Positions 17,838 through 27,500 of a stretch of 64,000 bases of DNA are shown here, piece after piece. The stretch is taken from the NCBI RefSeq assembly GCF_900115145.1, contig NZ_FOVL01000007.1, positions 1 through 64,000 on the forward strand. The letters are read 5' to 3'. Below the pieces are notes generated by a model. The model worked only from the letters and a program-made list of their open reading frames with translations. It did no database searches and had not been told where the DNA came from. Position 1 is the first letter of the stretch, and each line of letters starts with the position of its first letter. Origin of the DNA: Salegentibacter flavus. GTDB taxonomy: Bacteria > Bacteroidota > Bacteroidia > Flavobacteriales > Flavobacteriaceae. The position numbers and the translations under genes are program-made.

Positions 17838-18902
17838 CTAGTTAACTTCCTTGATTAGATAGATATATACCGGGAAATGGTCACTGTAGCCGCCTACATA
17901 GCCTCCGTAGCCATAACTCCGGAAGGGATACCCTTTATATTGCCCGTCTGGGGTATGTAAATAATTTTTGTTGAAGATTCCCGCTTTATAAAACTGGTAT
18001 TCTGAATAATCTTTTTGAAGAAATCCGCCTGTCATTAATATCTGGTCAAAGAGATTCCAGCCATCACGATAGGCTAAGGTGCCCAGACCTTGTTTCAGCA
18101 TTTTTTCCATGGGATTATAGATTTCCCTGAAAGCTGTCTCTTCCGGATTAGCTTTAGTTTTTAAAACTTTCTTAAAACTTATGTTGGTGGGATCGTCGTT
18201 AAAATCGCCCATACTTATAATTTTAGCATAGGGATCTACCTGAAAAAGGGAATCTATGATCTTTTGGTTTAGTGCAGCGGCTTTTTCTCTTTTGTAACTT
18301 CTTCTGGCTTCACCCCCGCTTCTGGAGGGCCAGTGATTTACCATAAAATATACTTTTTCCCCATCCAGCAATCCGCTAACAACTAGTTGATCTCTTGTAT
18401 AAACCCGTTTTTCCCGATCTACAAAATCGTAAATCATTAGCCGGTGGGATTGGGAATTGGTAAGTTTAAAGATGGATTTCTTATAAATAAGAGCGACGTC
18501 AATGCCACGACGGTCGGGCGAATCGTAATGCACGATGCCGTAATTGGAGTTTATAAGGGCCTCCTCATTAAGAAGGTCTTCCAACACCTGCCGGTTTTCC
18601 ACTTCACAAATGCCTATAATAGTTGGGGAAGTTCCGGTAACATCTGTTCCTATTTCAGCCAGAACTTTAGAGATGTTTTCAAGCTTGTCTTTGTACTTTT
18701 CTTCTGTCCAGACATCCTTTCCTTCAGGAGTGCGGTCATCGTCAAAAGTAAAGGGATGGTTTTCGGTATCAAATAAATTCTCCACATTATAAAACGCGAT
18801 GGTATTAATGTTGAAATTTCGCTTTTCCTGAGCAAAGCAGCAATCAGCAAAAATCAAAAAACATAGATAAGCGGTTATCCCCCGTAATTTTCCCCTAAGC
18901 AT
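17838..18902 (-). CDS. Secreted endonuclease/exonuclease/phosphatase (EEP) family protein
   Basis: A 354-residue exported hydrolase with a signal peptide ending near CCFAQE. All catalytic motifs of the DNase I/ExoIII-like fold are present in order: Asn in FYNVENLF, Glu in CEVEN, DRRGID, His in VNHWPSR, Asp/Asn in GDFNDDP, and SDH in GYSDHFPVY. The substrate is likely to be extracellular nucleic acid or a phosphodiester, although other EEP enzymes act on lipids. It is divergent (98 bases) from a TonB receptor gene followed by a DUF5689 lipoprotein, which suggests a shared scavenging role. Confidence 0.9.
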   Translation of the reverse strand: MLRGKLRGITAYLCFLIFADCCFAQEKRNFNINTIAFYNVENLFDTENHPFTFDDDRTPEGKDVWTEEKYKDKLENISKVLAEIGTDVTGTSPTIIGICEVENRQVLEDLLNEEALINSNYGIVHYDSPDRRGIDVALIYKKSIFKLTNSQSHRLMIYDFVDREKRVYTRDQLVVSGLLDGEKVYFMVNHWPSRSGGEARRSYKREKAAALNQKIIDSLFQVDPYAKIISMGDFNDDPTNISFKKVLKTKANPEETAFREIYNPMEKMLKQGLGTLAYRDGWNLFDQILMTGGFLQKDYSEYQFYKAGIFNKNYLHTPDGQYKGYPFRSYGYGGYVGGYSDHFPVYIYLIKEVN

Positions 18903-19000
18903 TTCCTTACAAAAAAGTTTGATTTAGCCACATAATGTACTGATTTCTGGCTTATTATGAAATAAAAAGCTATAATTATAAGAGAGAATCAAGGAAAATT

Positions 19001-21772
19001 TTGACAAAGAAATTATTGATATTGATAAATTTTGGCATGTTAATGCTTTCGGCAGGAGCCCAGGAAACTACCATTAAGGGAAAAGTAGTTGATGCAGTTA
19101 CCTATGATAATATTTCCGGGGTACAGGTTTCTATTGAGAATACTTCTTATCAAATAATAACCAATGCCACCGGTGATTTTGAATTTTCCGGGGAAGATCT
19201 GCCCTTCGGAAATCAGGTGCTGCATTTTTCTAAAAATAGTTATGTAGAATTGAGATTGCCGGTAATAATTGAAGAAGGAATAGAAAAGAACCTGGACCTG
19301 GTACTTCTTCAAACCGATCTTAATGATGAGCAGCTCCAGATAAGCACCATAAGTCTTTCTGATGACGAGTTGAACGACGATGAAGCCAATGTAGATAATA
19401 TCGCCGGGCTGCTGCAGGCGTCCCGGGATGTTTTTCTGAACGCTGCTGCCTTCGATTTTAGCCAAACTTTCTTCCGGCCGCGTGGTTATGACAGTGAACA
19501 TGGCAAGGTGCTAATAAACGGCATAGAAATGAACAAAATTTTTACCGGCCGACCACAATGGAGTAACTGGGGCGGTCTAAATGATGTGCAGCGCAACCAG
19601 GTATTTTCTATGGGACTTTCTCCCAGTGAAGTCAGTTTTGGCGGCCTGGCGGGAACCACCAATATCATTATGCGGGCCTCCCAGTATTCCAGGGGTGGGA
19701 GAATTTCCTATGCCTTTGCCAACCGTAGTTACAACGGCCGGATTATGGGAAGTTATAGTTCCGGGGAGTTATCGAAAGGCTGGGCATATTCAGTTTCAGC
19801 TTCCCGAAGATTTGCCGAAGAAGAATATAATGATGGAACGCTGTACGACGCAAATGCATTTTATGTTTCCGTGGAAAAAAAATTCAATGAAACCCACAGC
19901 CTGAATTTCACTGGACTTTACACTCCCAATATCAGGGGGAAATCTTCCCCGAATACCCAGGAAGTCATCGATTTTAAAGGACGACGGTATAACGCCTATT
20001 GGGGCTATCAGGATGGTGAAATTAGAAATTCCAGGGTTAGGGAGATCAAGGAACCCGTATTGATGCTAAATCATTTCTGGACCATTTCAGAAAAAATGGA
20101 AATAAATAATAATCTACTTTTTCAGTTTGGGAAAATCGGGAACAGTCGCATATATTATGGAGGCACAAGGCTGGTAATGTTAGGAGATCAGGAAAGTTTT
20201 GTGGGGGGAGGCGCCAATCCGGATCCCACTTATTATCAGAAATTACCCGGATATTTTTTACGTTTTACTGATAATCCAAATTTCGAAGCCGCCTTTCGAG
20301 CCCGGGATGATTTTGTTAAAAACGGGCAATTGGACTGGGCAAAATTATACGAGGCCAATCAGAGTGCCGGTTATACTATTTATGCATTAAGTGAAGATCG
20401 TAATGACGATAAGTTGATCAGTGCGAACTCGATTATTTCTTCTGAATTGAATGCAAACATCAGTCTTAATTCCAAATTGTCATTTACCAGCCTGAACAGT
20501 CATAATTTTGCTTCGGTTAAAGACCTGTTGGGTGGCAATGGTTATCTGGATGTGGATTTCTTTGCTGAAGGTGATGCTGAAACTTCCCTGGGAGACCGTG
20601 CCCAAAGTGATCTCCAGGATCCAAACCGAATAGTGGGAGTAGACGAACCTTATAAATATAATTTTGAACTGAAAGCTAACACGGCCGAGGCATTTGCCCA
20701 GCTTCAGTTCAATTACTCCAAAACCGATTTTTATGCAGGGGTAAATTTATCTCAAACTACATATCAGCGTAATGGACTATTTCAAAATGGTAACTACCCG
20801 GAAAATTCTTTAGGTGAAAGCGAAAAACTCCAGTTTACAGGCTTCGGAGTTAAAGCCGGTGGGACCTATAGATTGACGGGCCGGCACCTTTTTACTATAA
20901 ATGCGGCTCACCTGGCTAAACCTCCCAATTTACGAAACTCATTTTCAAATTCCCGGCAGAATAATGAAACTGTGTTGGGACTGGATACCGAAAAGATCTA
21001 TTCCGCAGACTTGAGTTATCGCTACCGGGTTCCTAAATTAAAAGCAAGACTTACGGGATATTTTACCCAAATAAATGATGCTACTGAAATCTCCACAGCC
21101 TTTGTTCAGGAGATTTTGACCGGAATTGGGAAACGCCATTTGGGTGCAGAATTTGGAGTTGAATCTCAAGTAACAACAACTATAAAGCTAAAAGCCGCGG
21201 CCGCAGTGGGGCAATATACATACAGCAACAATCCATAATTATATTTAACATCAGATGATTTTGAAGAAGCGGTACATTATGGCACTTCCTATCTCAAAAA
21301 CTATAGGATTGCCGGGGGACCACAAAGAGCTGCGCAATTAGGTTTTGAATATCGGGATCCCGGTTTTTGGTGGTTTGGAGCCAGCGTTAATTTTTTCTCA
21401 CATGCCTTTCTGGATATTAGTCCGCTAACACGGACGGCAAATTTTAAACTGGATACAGATGGTCTGCCCTTGCTTAATTTTGATGAAGATATCGCCCGGA
21501 ATTTACTCGAACAGGAGCAATTTCAGGAGTATTTCCTGGTAAATGTAATTGGCGGTAAATCCTGGTTGGTAAAAGGAAAATACATCGGGTTCTTTGTGAG
21601 TTTGAACAATATTTTTGACGAGCTATATAAAACCGGTGGTTTTGAGCAATCCCGAAATGCCAATTACCGAACCTTAAAGACTGATCAGGAACGGGATTAC
21701 CCGATTTTTAACCCGAAATACTGGTATGGTAGGGGAGCAAGCTATTATGCAAATTTTTATGTGAGATTTTAA
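19001..21772 (+). pseudogene. TonB-dependent receptor interrupted by an in-frame stop
   Basis: A TTG start at 19001 opens a receptor with a signal peptide (ending SAGAQE), a carboxypeptidase-like domain (IKGKVVDAVTYDNISGVQV) and a plug (FFRPRGYDSEHGKVLINGIEMNK). After codon 745 a TAA at 21236-21238 follows TYSNNP. The same frame then continues for 177 more residues without another stop (LYLTSDDFEEAVHY... to a terminal YVRF). No frameshift or deletion is visible, so one base change, for example in an AAA codon, would explain it. The truncated product lacks the last barrel strands and the C-terminal aromatic needed for assembly. A full-length protein would have about 923 residues. Confidence 0.82.
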
Positions 21773-21789
21773 AGAAGAAAGAGATGAAA

Positions 21790-21804
21790 CCGGCATGCTG
21801 CCGG
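21790..21804. repeat. Short perfect hairpin between receptor and DUF5689 gene
   Basis: CCGGCA (21790-21795) pairs with TGCCGG (21799-21804) around TGC. A second palindrome, CCCAATTGGG, lies at 21857-21866, 17 bases before the DUF5689 start. Neither has a T tract. They could modulate the relative level of the two products. Confidence 0.45.
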
Positions 21805-21883
21805 ACCCAAAAAATGTCACCAAACAGGAATAGGATTATAGGTTTGGACCTAATTCCCCAATTGGGATATTAATTTTAAACAG

Positions 21884-23269
21884 ATGAGAGTAATGAAAAC
21901 ATTTTTAATAGCAGTTTTATTTGGGTTTTCCATGACTTCCTGCGTGAAGACAGATGATTTTGAAACCCCAACCATAGAAACAGAAGAATTCACCTTTAAT
22001 GGTAATCTCACTAATATCGCGGCGGTAAAAAATAATTTTGATCCTGAAAATAACGATATCTACACTTTTTCAGAAACAGAGACCTATATGGAAGCTTATG
22101 TGGTTTCCAGTGATGAAGGCGGGAATTTTTATAAAGAACTGGTCCTGCAGGATCGCCCGGCTAACCCTACAGCCGGGATTTTAATTCTTGTAGACGATAA
22201 TTCTCTTTTTGAAACCTTTGAATTCGGAAGGAAGATATACGTGAAATTGGACGGACTAAGTCTTTGGCAAAATAACGGAGTTATTCAACTAGGAAAACAA
22301 AACAGAGGGGATGTGGTAGCTATCTCTAACTCTCTGATTGACGAACACCTTATCAGAACAAATGAGACCGCTGAAATCACAGCACTTCCTTTGGAAATTT
22401 CTGAATTCAAAACAGAACACCTGAATTTATATATAAAGCTTGAAAACGTACAATTTAACCGGCAGTTAATCCGGGAGGATTTACGCTTTACTTTTGCGGG
22501 AGAGCAAATAGACGAATACGATGGGGAGCGTCAATTAGAAAGCTGTGTTACCGGTGCGACTACGGTTTTATCGAGTAGTATTTTTTCCGATTTTAAATCG
22601 CTGTTACTTCCGCAGGAATCGGGAAGTATTGAAGGTGTGCTCTCCCGAAATTTTTACGATGACTTTTTTGTGGTAGCTATTAATACACCCGAAGCCATTG
22701 ACTTTAATGAAGAACGCTGTGATCCCGAGTTTTTTTCTTGTGGAGATGTTACCACAGCCGGGCCGGAAGTTATTTTTGAGGAAAACTTCACTAACATTAC
22801 CAGCAAAGAAAAATTTGAGGCTGAGGGCTGGACTAACCTTAATGTTAACGGAGGAAACGAAGTCTTTAAACCAGGGACCTTCGATGGCGACCGGTATATA
22901 AGAATCTCCGCTTTTAATACTGAAGAAAGTCCCCTGGAAGCCTGGTTGGTGAGCCCACCCATAGATTTAGGCAGTACCACTTCAGAGAGCCTTTCCTTTG
23001 AGATTATGGCCTCCTACGACAACGAAACTATACTGGAAGTCTTGATCACGAATGATTATTCCGGGAATCCTTTAACCACAGATTGGTTGCTCTTAGATGC
23101 AAAGATTCCGGTAGGTCCGTCGAATCAGTATGGGAAAAAGTATCTGAAGACTGAATTGGATATCTCCTGTCTGGATGGATCGATAAATTTCGCTTTCAGA
23201 TATTTAGGAGCGGCGCCTGATAAAGCAACTACTTACGATATTGATAATATTCGTATTACAGGACATTGA
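21884..23269 (+). CDS. DUF5689 lipoprotein with C-terminal choice-of-anchor J-like domain
   Basis: A 461-residue lipoprotein (lipobox TSC at Cys20, or Cys17 if translation starts at the second ATG, 21893). Residues 40-270 form a DUF5689 region that looks like an OB-fold (YMEAYVVSSDEGGNFYKELVLQD, KIYVKLDGLSLWQNNGVIQLG). Residues 290-460 resemble a jelly-roll anchor J module (EENFTNITSKEKFEAEGW, WLVSPPIDLG, YDIDNIRITG). It follows the interrupted TonB receptor and lies near the secreted EEP nuclease. Proteins of this kind are probably surface-exposed binding partners of the receptor; a nucleic acid ligand is an inference from the OB-like fold and the neighbour. Confidence 0.85.
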   Translation: MRVMKTFLIAVLFGFSMTSCVKTDDFETPTIETEEFTFNGNLTNIAAVKNNFDPENNDIYTFSETETYMEAYVVSSDEGGNFYKELVLQDRPANPTAGILILVDDNSLFETFEFGRKIYVKLDGLSLWQNNGVIQLGKQNRGDVVAISNSLIDEHLIRTNETAEITALPLEISEFKTEHLNLYIKLENVQFNRQLIREDLRFTFAGEQIDEYDGERQLESCVTGATTVLSSSIFSDFKSLLLPQESGSIEGVLSRNFYDDFFVVAINTPEAIDFNEERCDPEFFSCGDVTTAGPEVIFEENFTNITSKEKFEAEGWTNLNVNGGNEVFKPGTFDGDRYIRISAFNTEESPLEAWLVSPPIDLGSTTSESLSFEIMASYDNETILEVLITNDYSGNPLTTDWLLLDAKIPVGPSNQYGKKYLKTELDISCLDGSINFAFRYLGAAPDKATTYDIDNIRITGH

Positions 23270-23335
23270 TTTTTTGCGTAAATTGAAGTTTTATTATTCA
23301 AATTCAGCTTGTGTATGAACTAACTTTACCAACCA

Positions 23336-23740
23336 ATGAAACTTCAATTTTCCCTCTGTTTTTTATTTTTAAGCATTGGTGTTTGTGCCCAACAAACACA
23401 GGACCTGGAAGGAACCTGGCGATGGACTTCTCCAAACGGAGAAGATAACTTTGAGCTTACTCTCGAGTATATCGATGGCAGTAAGATACGAGGCAAACAC
23501 TGTTCCGTATTTCATAACGGAGAAAAAATGGACTGCCAGAAAAGAGAAAACGATTACAGCATAAATCTTATTAAGATAGCCAAAAATATTTATGATGGCA
23601 CGATAGAAAGCAGATACAGTGCGACATCCGGAAGGATTAGAGTGCAATATCACCCACAAGATGTTAGTTTAAGTTTTGTGTTGAAGGCCTATCCTCCCGG
23701 GGAATTTTACCTGCCGGACAGGGCTTTATTGTACAGATAA
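23336..23740 (+). CDS. Small exported lipocalin-like protein, function unknown
   Basis: A 134-residue protein with a signal peptide (ending VCAQQ). The mature part opens with LEGTWRWTSPNGEDNFELTL, a pattern typical of small lipocalin-like beta barrels, and has two Cys residues (HCSVF, MDCQK) that may form a disulfide. No catalytic motif is seen. It converges on a second, larger exported protein built from similar modules. Confidence 0.65.
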   Translation: MKLQFSLCFLFLSIGVCAQQTQDLEGTWRWTSPNGEDNFELTLEYIDGSKIRGKHCSVFHNGEKMDCQKRENDYSINLIKIAKNIYDGTIESRYSATSGRIRVQYHPQDVSLSFVLKAYPPGEFYLPDRALLYR

Positions 23741-23741
23741 G

Positions 23742-23772
23742 AAAAAATCTGTCTTAATTTAGACAGCTTTTT
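23742..23772. terminator. Bidirectional intrinsic terminator
   Basis: CTGTCT (23749-23754) pairs with AGACAG (23761-23766) around TAATTT. The stem is flanked by AAAAAA on the left and TTTTT on the right, so it can serve both convergent genes. Confidence 0.78.
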
Positions 23773-23788
23773 CATTTTAATTGTATTC

Positions 23789-24526
23789 TTATTTCTGCTT
23801 TTGGTAAGCTTCCGAATACGGAGACCAGATCTCATAAATAGGATTTCCCTTTGAACTGGTGCCTTTGTGATGCCATTCGCCGTCCCTGACTTCATTTTCA
23901 AATTCCAGGCTTGCTCCTACACGGCTATCATCGCGGGAGAAAAATTCAATATTCTCGGTATATATTCCATTTTCTGCAGAATAGGTGCCTCCTCCTGTAC
24001 CGCTAAATTCTTCTGTGGCCGAATTAAAAGCAATCCACTGGAAGCGTCCGCCGCCTAATATTTTAACCGTGCGGCGGTCTCCCGGAGACATAGTATTCAT
24101 CTCCCCATTTCTTTCACGGCCTGTAATCACCCAATTTCCGGTGAGAGCATCACTTCTATCTGCCACTCGTTCCCAAATTTTAGTATGTACTCCATCAGAG
24201 ACCTCAAGCCTGTCTTCACCTTCCCAGGAAATATTAAAATCTCTATCCACCCCAATCGCCTCAGGATCAGCGGTATCAAAATCTCTTTTTTCGCTAAGCG
24301 TTTCGTCATCGGTAAGTGAAAATTCGCCTCCGGCAGCACTCATAAAACTGTTATCAGGAAGGGACTTAACGCCGTGAGCGAAATATCCATCCTGGTAGAT
24401 TCTGATTACTTCTCTGTTAGTGACATCTTCTCCGTTCATATGAACCAGTTTCCAGGAACCTTCAATGTTTTGGGCCGAAAGGATTCCAACCCAAAACAAG
24501 ATTGGTAAAAAAAATATTTTTTTCAT
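23789..24526 (-). CDS. Exported protein with two lipocalin-like repeats
   Basis: A 245-residue protein with a signal peptide (ending GILSAQN). The mature protein has two related modules of about 110 residues: the first begins IEGSWKLVHMNGEDV and contains AAGGEFSLTDD; the second begins LTGNWVITGRERNGEM and contains GTGGGTYSAEN. Both end with a segment rich in Trp or Asp. This pattern suggests internal duplication of a small ligand-binding barrel. The function is unknown; Flavobacteriia often carry such proteins under the label membrane or secreted protein. Confidence 0.72.
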   Translation of the reverse strand: MKKIFFLPILFWVGILSAQNIEGSWKLVHMNGEDVTNREVIRIYQDGYFAHGVKSLPDNSFMSAAGGEFSLTDDETLSEKRDFDTADPEAIGVDRDFNISWEGEDRLEVSDGVHTKIWERVADRSDALTGNWVITGRERNGEMNTMSPGDRRTVKILGGGRFQWIAFNSATEEFSGTGGGTYSAENGIYTENIEFFSRDDSRVGASLEFENEVRDGEWHHKGTSSKGNPIYEIWSPYSEAYQKQK

Positions 24527-24566
24527 AATGTATGTTCTTGATTTCCATCCAATTTACAACAATTCA

Positions 24567-24590
24567 AGAAAAGACCTCTTAAAAGGAGGT
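24567..24590 (-). terminator. Intrinsic terminator after hflX
   Basis: Read on the minus strand, ACCTC (24590-24586) pairs with GAGGT (24578-24574) around CTTTTAA and is followed by CTTTTCTT. Confidence 0.6.
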
Positions 24591-24620
24591 TCTGGAAAAT
24601 TAAAAAGGAGTGAGGAAGTG

Positions 24621-25844
24621 TTATTCTTTCTCTTCCCCGTATTTATCATATTCAGGATAAAGGAAATTATTATAGGGAAAACGGGTAATATGGATCTGTC
24701 TAACTGCTTCGTAAACCTTTTTCCTGAATTCTTCCATGTTTTCCTTGTTAAGCGCTGAGATAAAGAGCACATTTTCTCCCATTCGGTTCATCCAGGTGTT
24801 TTTCCATTCCTTCAGACTATAATGGGCAGAGGTTCTCTCCGTCATTAAATCGTCATCCTCAATGTTTTCAGCCTTATATTGATCTATCTTATTAAAAACC
24901 ATGATAGTTGGCTTGTCATTACTTTTTATCTCACTTAAAATCTGGTTAACCGATTCAATATGGTCCTCAAAATTTGGGTGGGAAATGTCTACTACGTGTA
25001 ATAATAAGTCGGCTTCCCGAACTTCATCCAGTGTAGATTTAAAGGATTCTACCAACTGGGTTGGTAATTTTCGTATAAATCCAACGGTATCGGTAAGCAG
25101 GAAGGGCAGGTTTCTAATTACTACTTTTCTTACCGTGGTATCCAGGGTTGCGAATAGCTTGTTTTCAGCAAAAACTTCACTTTTGCTTATGGTATTCATT
25201 AGGGTAGATTTCCCAACATTGGTGTAACCTACTAAGGCGACCCGAACAAGCTGTCCGCGGTTTCCACGCTGAACTTCCATCTGCTTGTCTATGGTCTCCA
25301 GTTTTTTCTTTAATAATGCGATCTTATCTCTTACAATTCGACGGTCTGTCTCGATCTCGGTTTCCCCGGGACCACGCATTCCAATACCTCCACGCTGACG
25401 TTCAAGGTGGGTCCACATTCCCGCAAGCCTGGGTAACAAGTATTCGTATTGCGCGAGTTCTACCTGGGTTCTGGCATAGCTGGTCTTTGCCCGCTGGGCA
25501 AATATATCAAGGATAAGCGTAGTTCTATCGAGAACCTTGCATTTCAGAATCTTTTCTATGTTCTTTTGCTGAGCAGGGGAGAGTTCATCATCAAATATAG
25601 CGGTACCGATCTCGTGTTCTTCCACGAATTCACGTACCTCGTTCATTTTTCCTGAACCAATAAAAGTCTTGGGATTTGGTGTGTCGAGCTTCTGGCTGAA
25701 ACGCTTTACAACTTCCCCACCTGCCGTATAGGTGAGAAACTCCAGCTCATCGAGATATTCCTCCAGCTTTTCTTCATCCTGATGCTGGGTTACTATCCCT
25801 ATTAAAACGGCTTTCTCGTGGGTTAAATCGGTTTTTTCAATCAT
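24621..25844 (-). CDS. hflX: Ribosome-associated GTPase HflX
   Basis: HflX binds the 50S subunit and helps rescue or split stalled ribosomes under stress. The 407-residue protein has the N-terminal HflX domain (KTFIGSGKMNEVREFV, FDDELSPAQQKNIEK) and a coiled linker (GGIGMRGPGETEIETDRR). The G domain follows with G1 GYTNVGKST, G3 DTVGFIRKLP and G4 NKID. The start ATG is supported by the family N-terminus, and a TAACTTTG box ends only five bases upstream, predicting a leaderless mRNA. Confidence 0.95.
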   Translation of the reverse strand: MIEKTDLTHEKAVLIGIVTQHQDEEKLEEYLDELEFLTYTAGGEVVKRFSQKLDTPNPKTFIGSGKMNEVREFVEEHEIGTAIFDDELSPAQQKNIEKILKCKVLDRTTLILDIFAQRAKTSYARTQVELAQYEYLLPRLAGMWTHLERQRGGIGMRGPGETEIETDRRIVRDKIALLKKKLETIDKQMEVQRGNRGQLVRVALVGYTNVGKSTLMNTISKSEVFAENKLFATLDTTVRKVVIRNLPFLLTDTVGFIRKLPTQLVESFKSTLDEVREADLLLHVVDISHPNFEDHIESVNQILSEIKSNDKPTIMVFNKIDQYKAENIEDDDLMTERTSAHYSLKEWKNTWMNRMGENVLFISALNKENMEEFRKKVYEAVRQIHITRFPYNNFLYPEYDKYGEEKE

Positions 25845-25849
25845 ATATA

Positions 25850-25857
25850 CAAAGTTA
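25850..25857 (-). promoter_or_regulatory. -7 box of hflX
   Basis: TAACTTTG on the minus strand matches TANNTTTG and is separated from the hflX ATG by exactly five bases (TATAT). No clear -33 TTTG is seen at the usual distance. Confidence 0.5.
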
Positions 25858-25929
25858 CAGAATAGATCGCTACTACGGTTTTTCCTGCTTTTAATTCAAC
25901 ATAAATTTAACGCAGACAGAGGTGAAAAT

Positions 25930-25963
25930 TTAAAAAACCTGCAATGCCAGAGCATTTCAGGTT
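25930..25963 (-). terminator. Strong hairpin terminator after the DUF3078 gene
   Basis: AACCTG (25936-25941) pairs with CAGGTT (25958-25963), and inside it AATGC (25943-25947) pairs with GCATT (25952-25956) around CAGA. On the minus strand the hairpin is followed by a run of T. A shorter T run on the other side means it could work in both directions. Confidence 0.8.
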
Positions 25964-25990
25964 CTGTTTTTGCTAAAATTGCAGATGCTC

Positions 25991-26887
25991 CTAAAAGGCG
26001 TAATTGAATCCTAATCCGAATACCTCACGGATCTGGAAACCTTTTACCGCATTATCATCATAGATCGCCTGAAAAATAAGATTGGTAGAGAGATAATCGT
26101 TGATCTTCATATTCATGTTCATCGTATAATCTATATCTACATTCTGCGGATCTTCCAGATAATTCGAGTAAAGGTTCAGCAGGTTTTCCATTGAGACATT
26201 TTCAATAATGCCAAATTTGGCATAGGCCGAAATTGAGGCGCCAAGTTCCCAGCGGGCAGATTTTTCAGCATCTACTCCAAAATAATCCTCGTCAACATAT
26301 CCCGGTGCCGAGGTGAAATCTGAATCTACCAGGATCATCCTTCCGGTAGCAGGAGATAAGTTTACATACAAATCTTCACTTTTTTTCCAAAGCATTCCTG
26401 GGCCAAACTGCAGATAAGCAGGAGAAAGAAAATTGGTGTATTCGGTTCGTATTATTTCTCCTGTTTCAGCATTTTCATCATAATTATAACCCTTGGTAAT
26501 TTGCGTTCTGAAATTCAGAAAAAGCGAATAAAACCAGTTAGATTCCTTAATTTGCTTCCCTGCAATGGAGTTGAATTCAAGCCTGTCACTGGTTTTCCTC
26601 GCAAAATCATCAGTTTTCTGTTTAGTTAATCCATAATCCAGGATAAATTTATTATCCCAGGTGATATCATCTCTTAAATAATTGAAATTATAATTAAGTA
26701 AAAGGTTCCCAGCAAGGTTTGACGTACCCCCACCGGTCCACTCATCATTAAATGCCGACTGGTTAAAAAGAAGAGCAAAATTACCTTCCTTAGTCCAACC
26801 TTCTTGTTGTTCTTCCTGCACTTCTTCCTGGGCTTTTAAACTGAAAATCCCGGCAAAAAAGGCCAGGAAAAGTATAATTTTTTTCAT
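25991..26887 (-). CDS. DUF3078 outer membrane protein
   Basis: A 298-residue exported protein with a signal peptide (ending FSLKAQ). DUF3078 proteins are predicted outer membrane beta-barrels of Bacteroidota with unknown function. Alternating aromatic strands (FNYLRDDITWDNKFILDYGLTK, NWFYSLFLNFRTQITKGY) and a terminal Phe (GLGFNYAF) support a barrel. It lies downstream of the suf operon but is separated from it by 89 bases containing a palindromic repeat, so whether it is co-transcribed is uncertain. Confidence 0.85.
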   Translation of the reverse strand: MKKIILFLAFFAGIFSLKAQEEVQEEQQEGWTKEGNFALLFNQSAFNDEWTGGGTSNLAGNLLLNYNFNYLRDDITWDNKFILDYGLTKQKTDDFARKTSDRLEFNSIAGKQIKESNWFYSLFLNFRTQITKGYNYDENAETGEIIRTEYTNFLSPAYLQFGPGMLWKKSEDLYVNLSPATGRMILVDSDFTSAPGYVDEDYFGVDAEKSARWELGASISAYAKFGIIENVSMENLLNLYSNYLEDPQNVDIDYTMNMNMKINDYLSTNLIFQAIYDDNAVKGFQIREVFGLGFNYAF

Positions 26888-26938
26888 TGATAAGTATTTA
26901 GAATTCCACTTGTTAAGTTACTAAACATTTTTTTCAGA

Positions 26939-26962
26939 GATTTCCACCTTCGCGGAAATGAC
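26939..26962. repeat. Palindromic repeat, family A copy 1
   Basis: A 24-base element whose arms ATTTCC and GGAAAT surround CCTTCGC. It matches the reverse complement of a second element at 30985-31008 in 20 of 24 positions. It lies between the DUF2480 stop and the DUF3078 start. Confidence 0.7.
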
Positions 26963-26976
26963 TTTGATAATCTTAA

Positions 26977-27489
26977 TTAACCTTTAGTCTTTTTATATAG
27001 TGGAACCGATGAACAGGCTTCCCCATACATCAAACTTTTAACAATTGGCTGAAGTTTCTCTATCAGAAGAAGATAGGCGTTCTTCGGAACCGGTTTGTGG
27101 GAACAGCCTTTTACAATTACCGGTTTGTCCTTAAGCTCACTTAGATCTAGTTTTTCTATAATCTCTGCATATAAAATGCTTTCAAGGGTTTCCAGGTCGC
27201 CGGTGATTACTTTTTTCGCATAAGGCTGAAGATAAGTTGCCAGGAGCATAAAAGCCCAGGCAGGAATAATCGCATCGCTGGAGCAGATTAAGGCAACATA
27301 TTGGCCGTCATATTTACCCCAGTCATGGGCTTTGGCCTGTTCCCTGAAATCTTTTTCCCTAAGCACAAAACCATCCAGCAACCAGTCTTTGATATCAAAA
27401 AGCACACGTTCCCCTTCCAGATAGTGATCCTCCAGGTTAAAGGTGATTAATTTGCTGCTGGCTACGCGATTGATGATCTCTTCAGACAT
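26977..27489 (-). CDS. DUF2480 family protein
   Basis: A 170-residue cytoplasmic protein without a signal peptide. The chosen start (27489, MSEEIINRVASSK) sits 11 bases after the SufT-like gene; a longer reading from 27555 would overlap that gene by 55 bases. DUF2480 is found mainly in Bacteroidota and is regularly located at the end of suf operons. Conserved features include LDLSEL, KGCSHKPVP with one Cys and one His, and AYLLLIEKLQP. A role in Fe-S cluster assembly or delivery is inferred from position only. Confidence 0.85.
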   Translation of the reverse strand: MSEEIINRVASSKLITFNLEDHYLEGERVLFDIKDWLLDGFVLREKDFREQAKAHDWGKYDGQYVALICSSDAIIPAWAFMLLATYLQPYAKKVITGDLETLESILYAEIIEKLDLSELKDKPVIVKGCSHKPVPKNAYLLLIEKLQPIVKSLMYGEACSSVPLYKKTKG

Positions 27490-27500
27490 AGGTATTTTCT

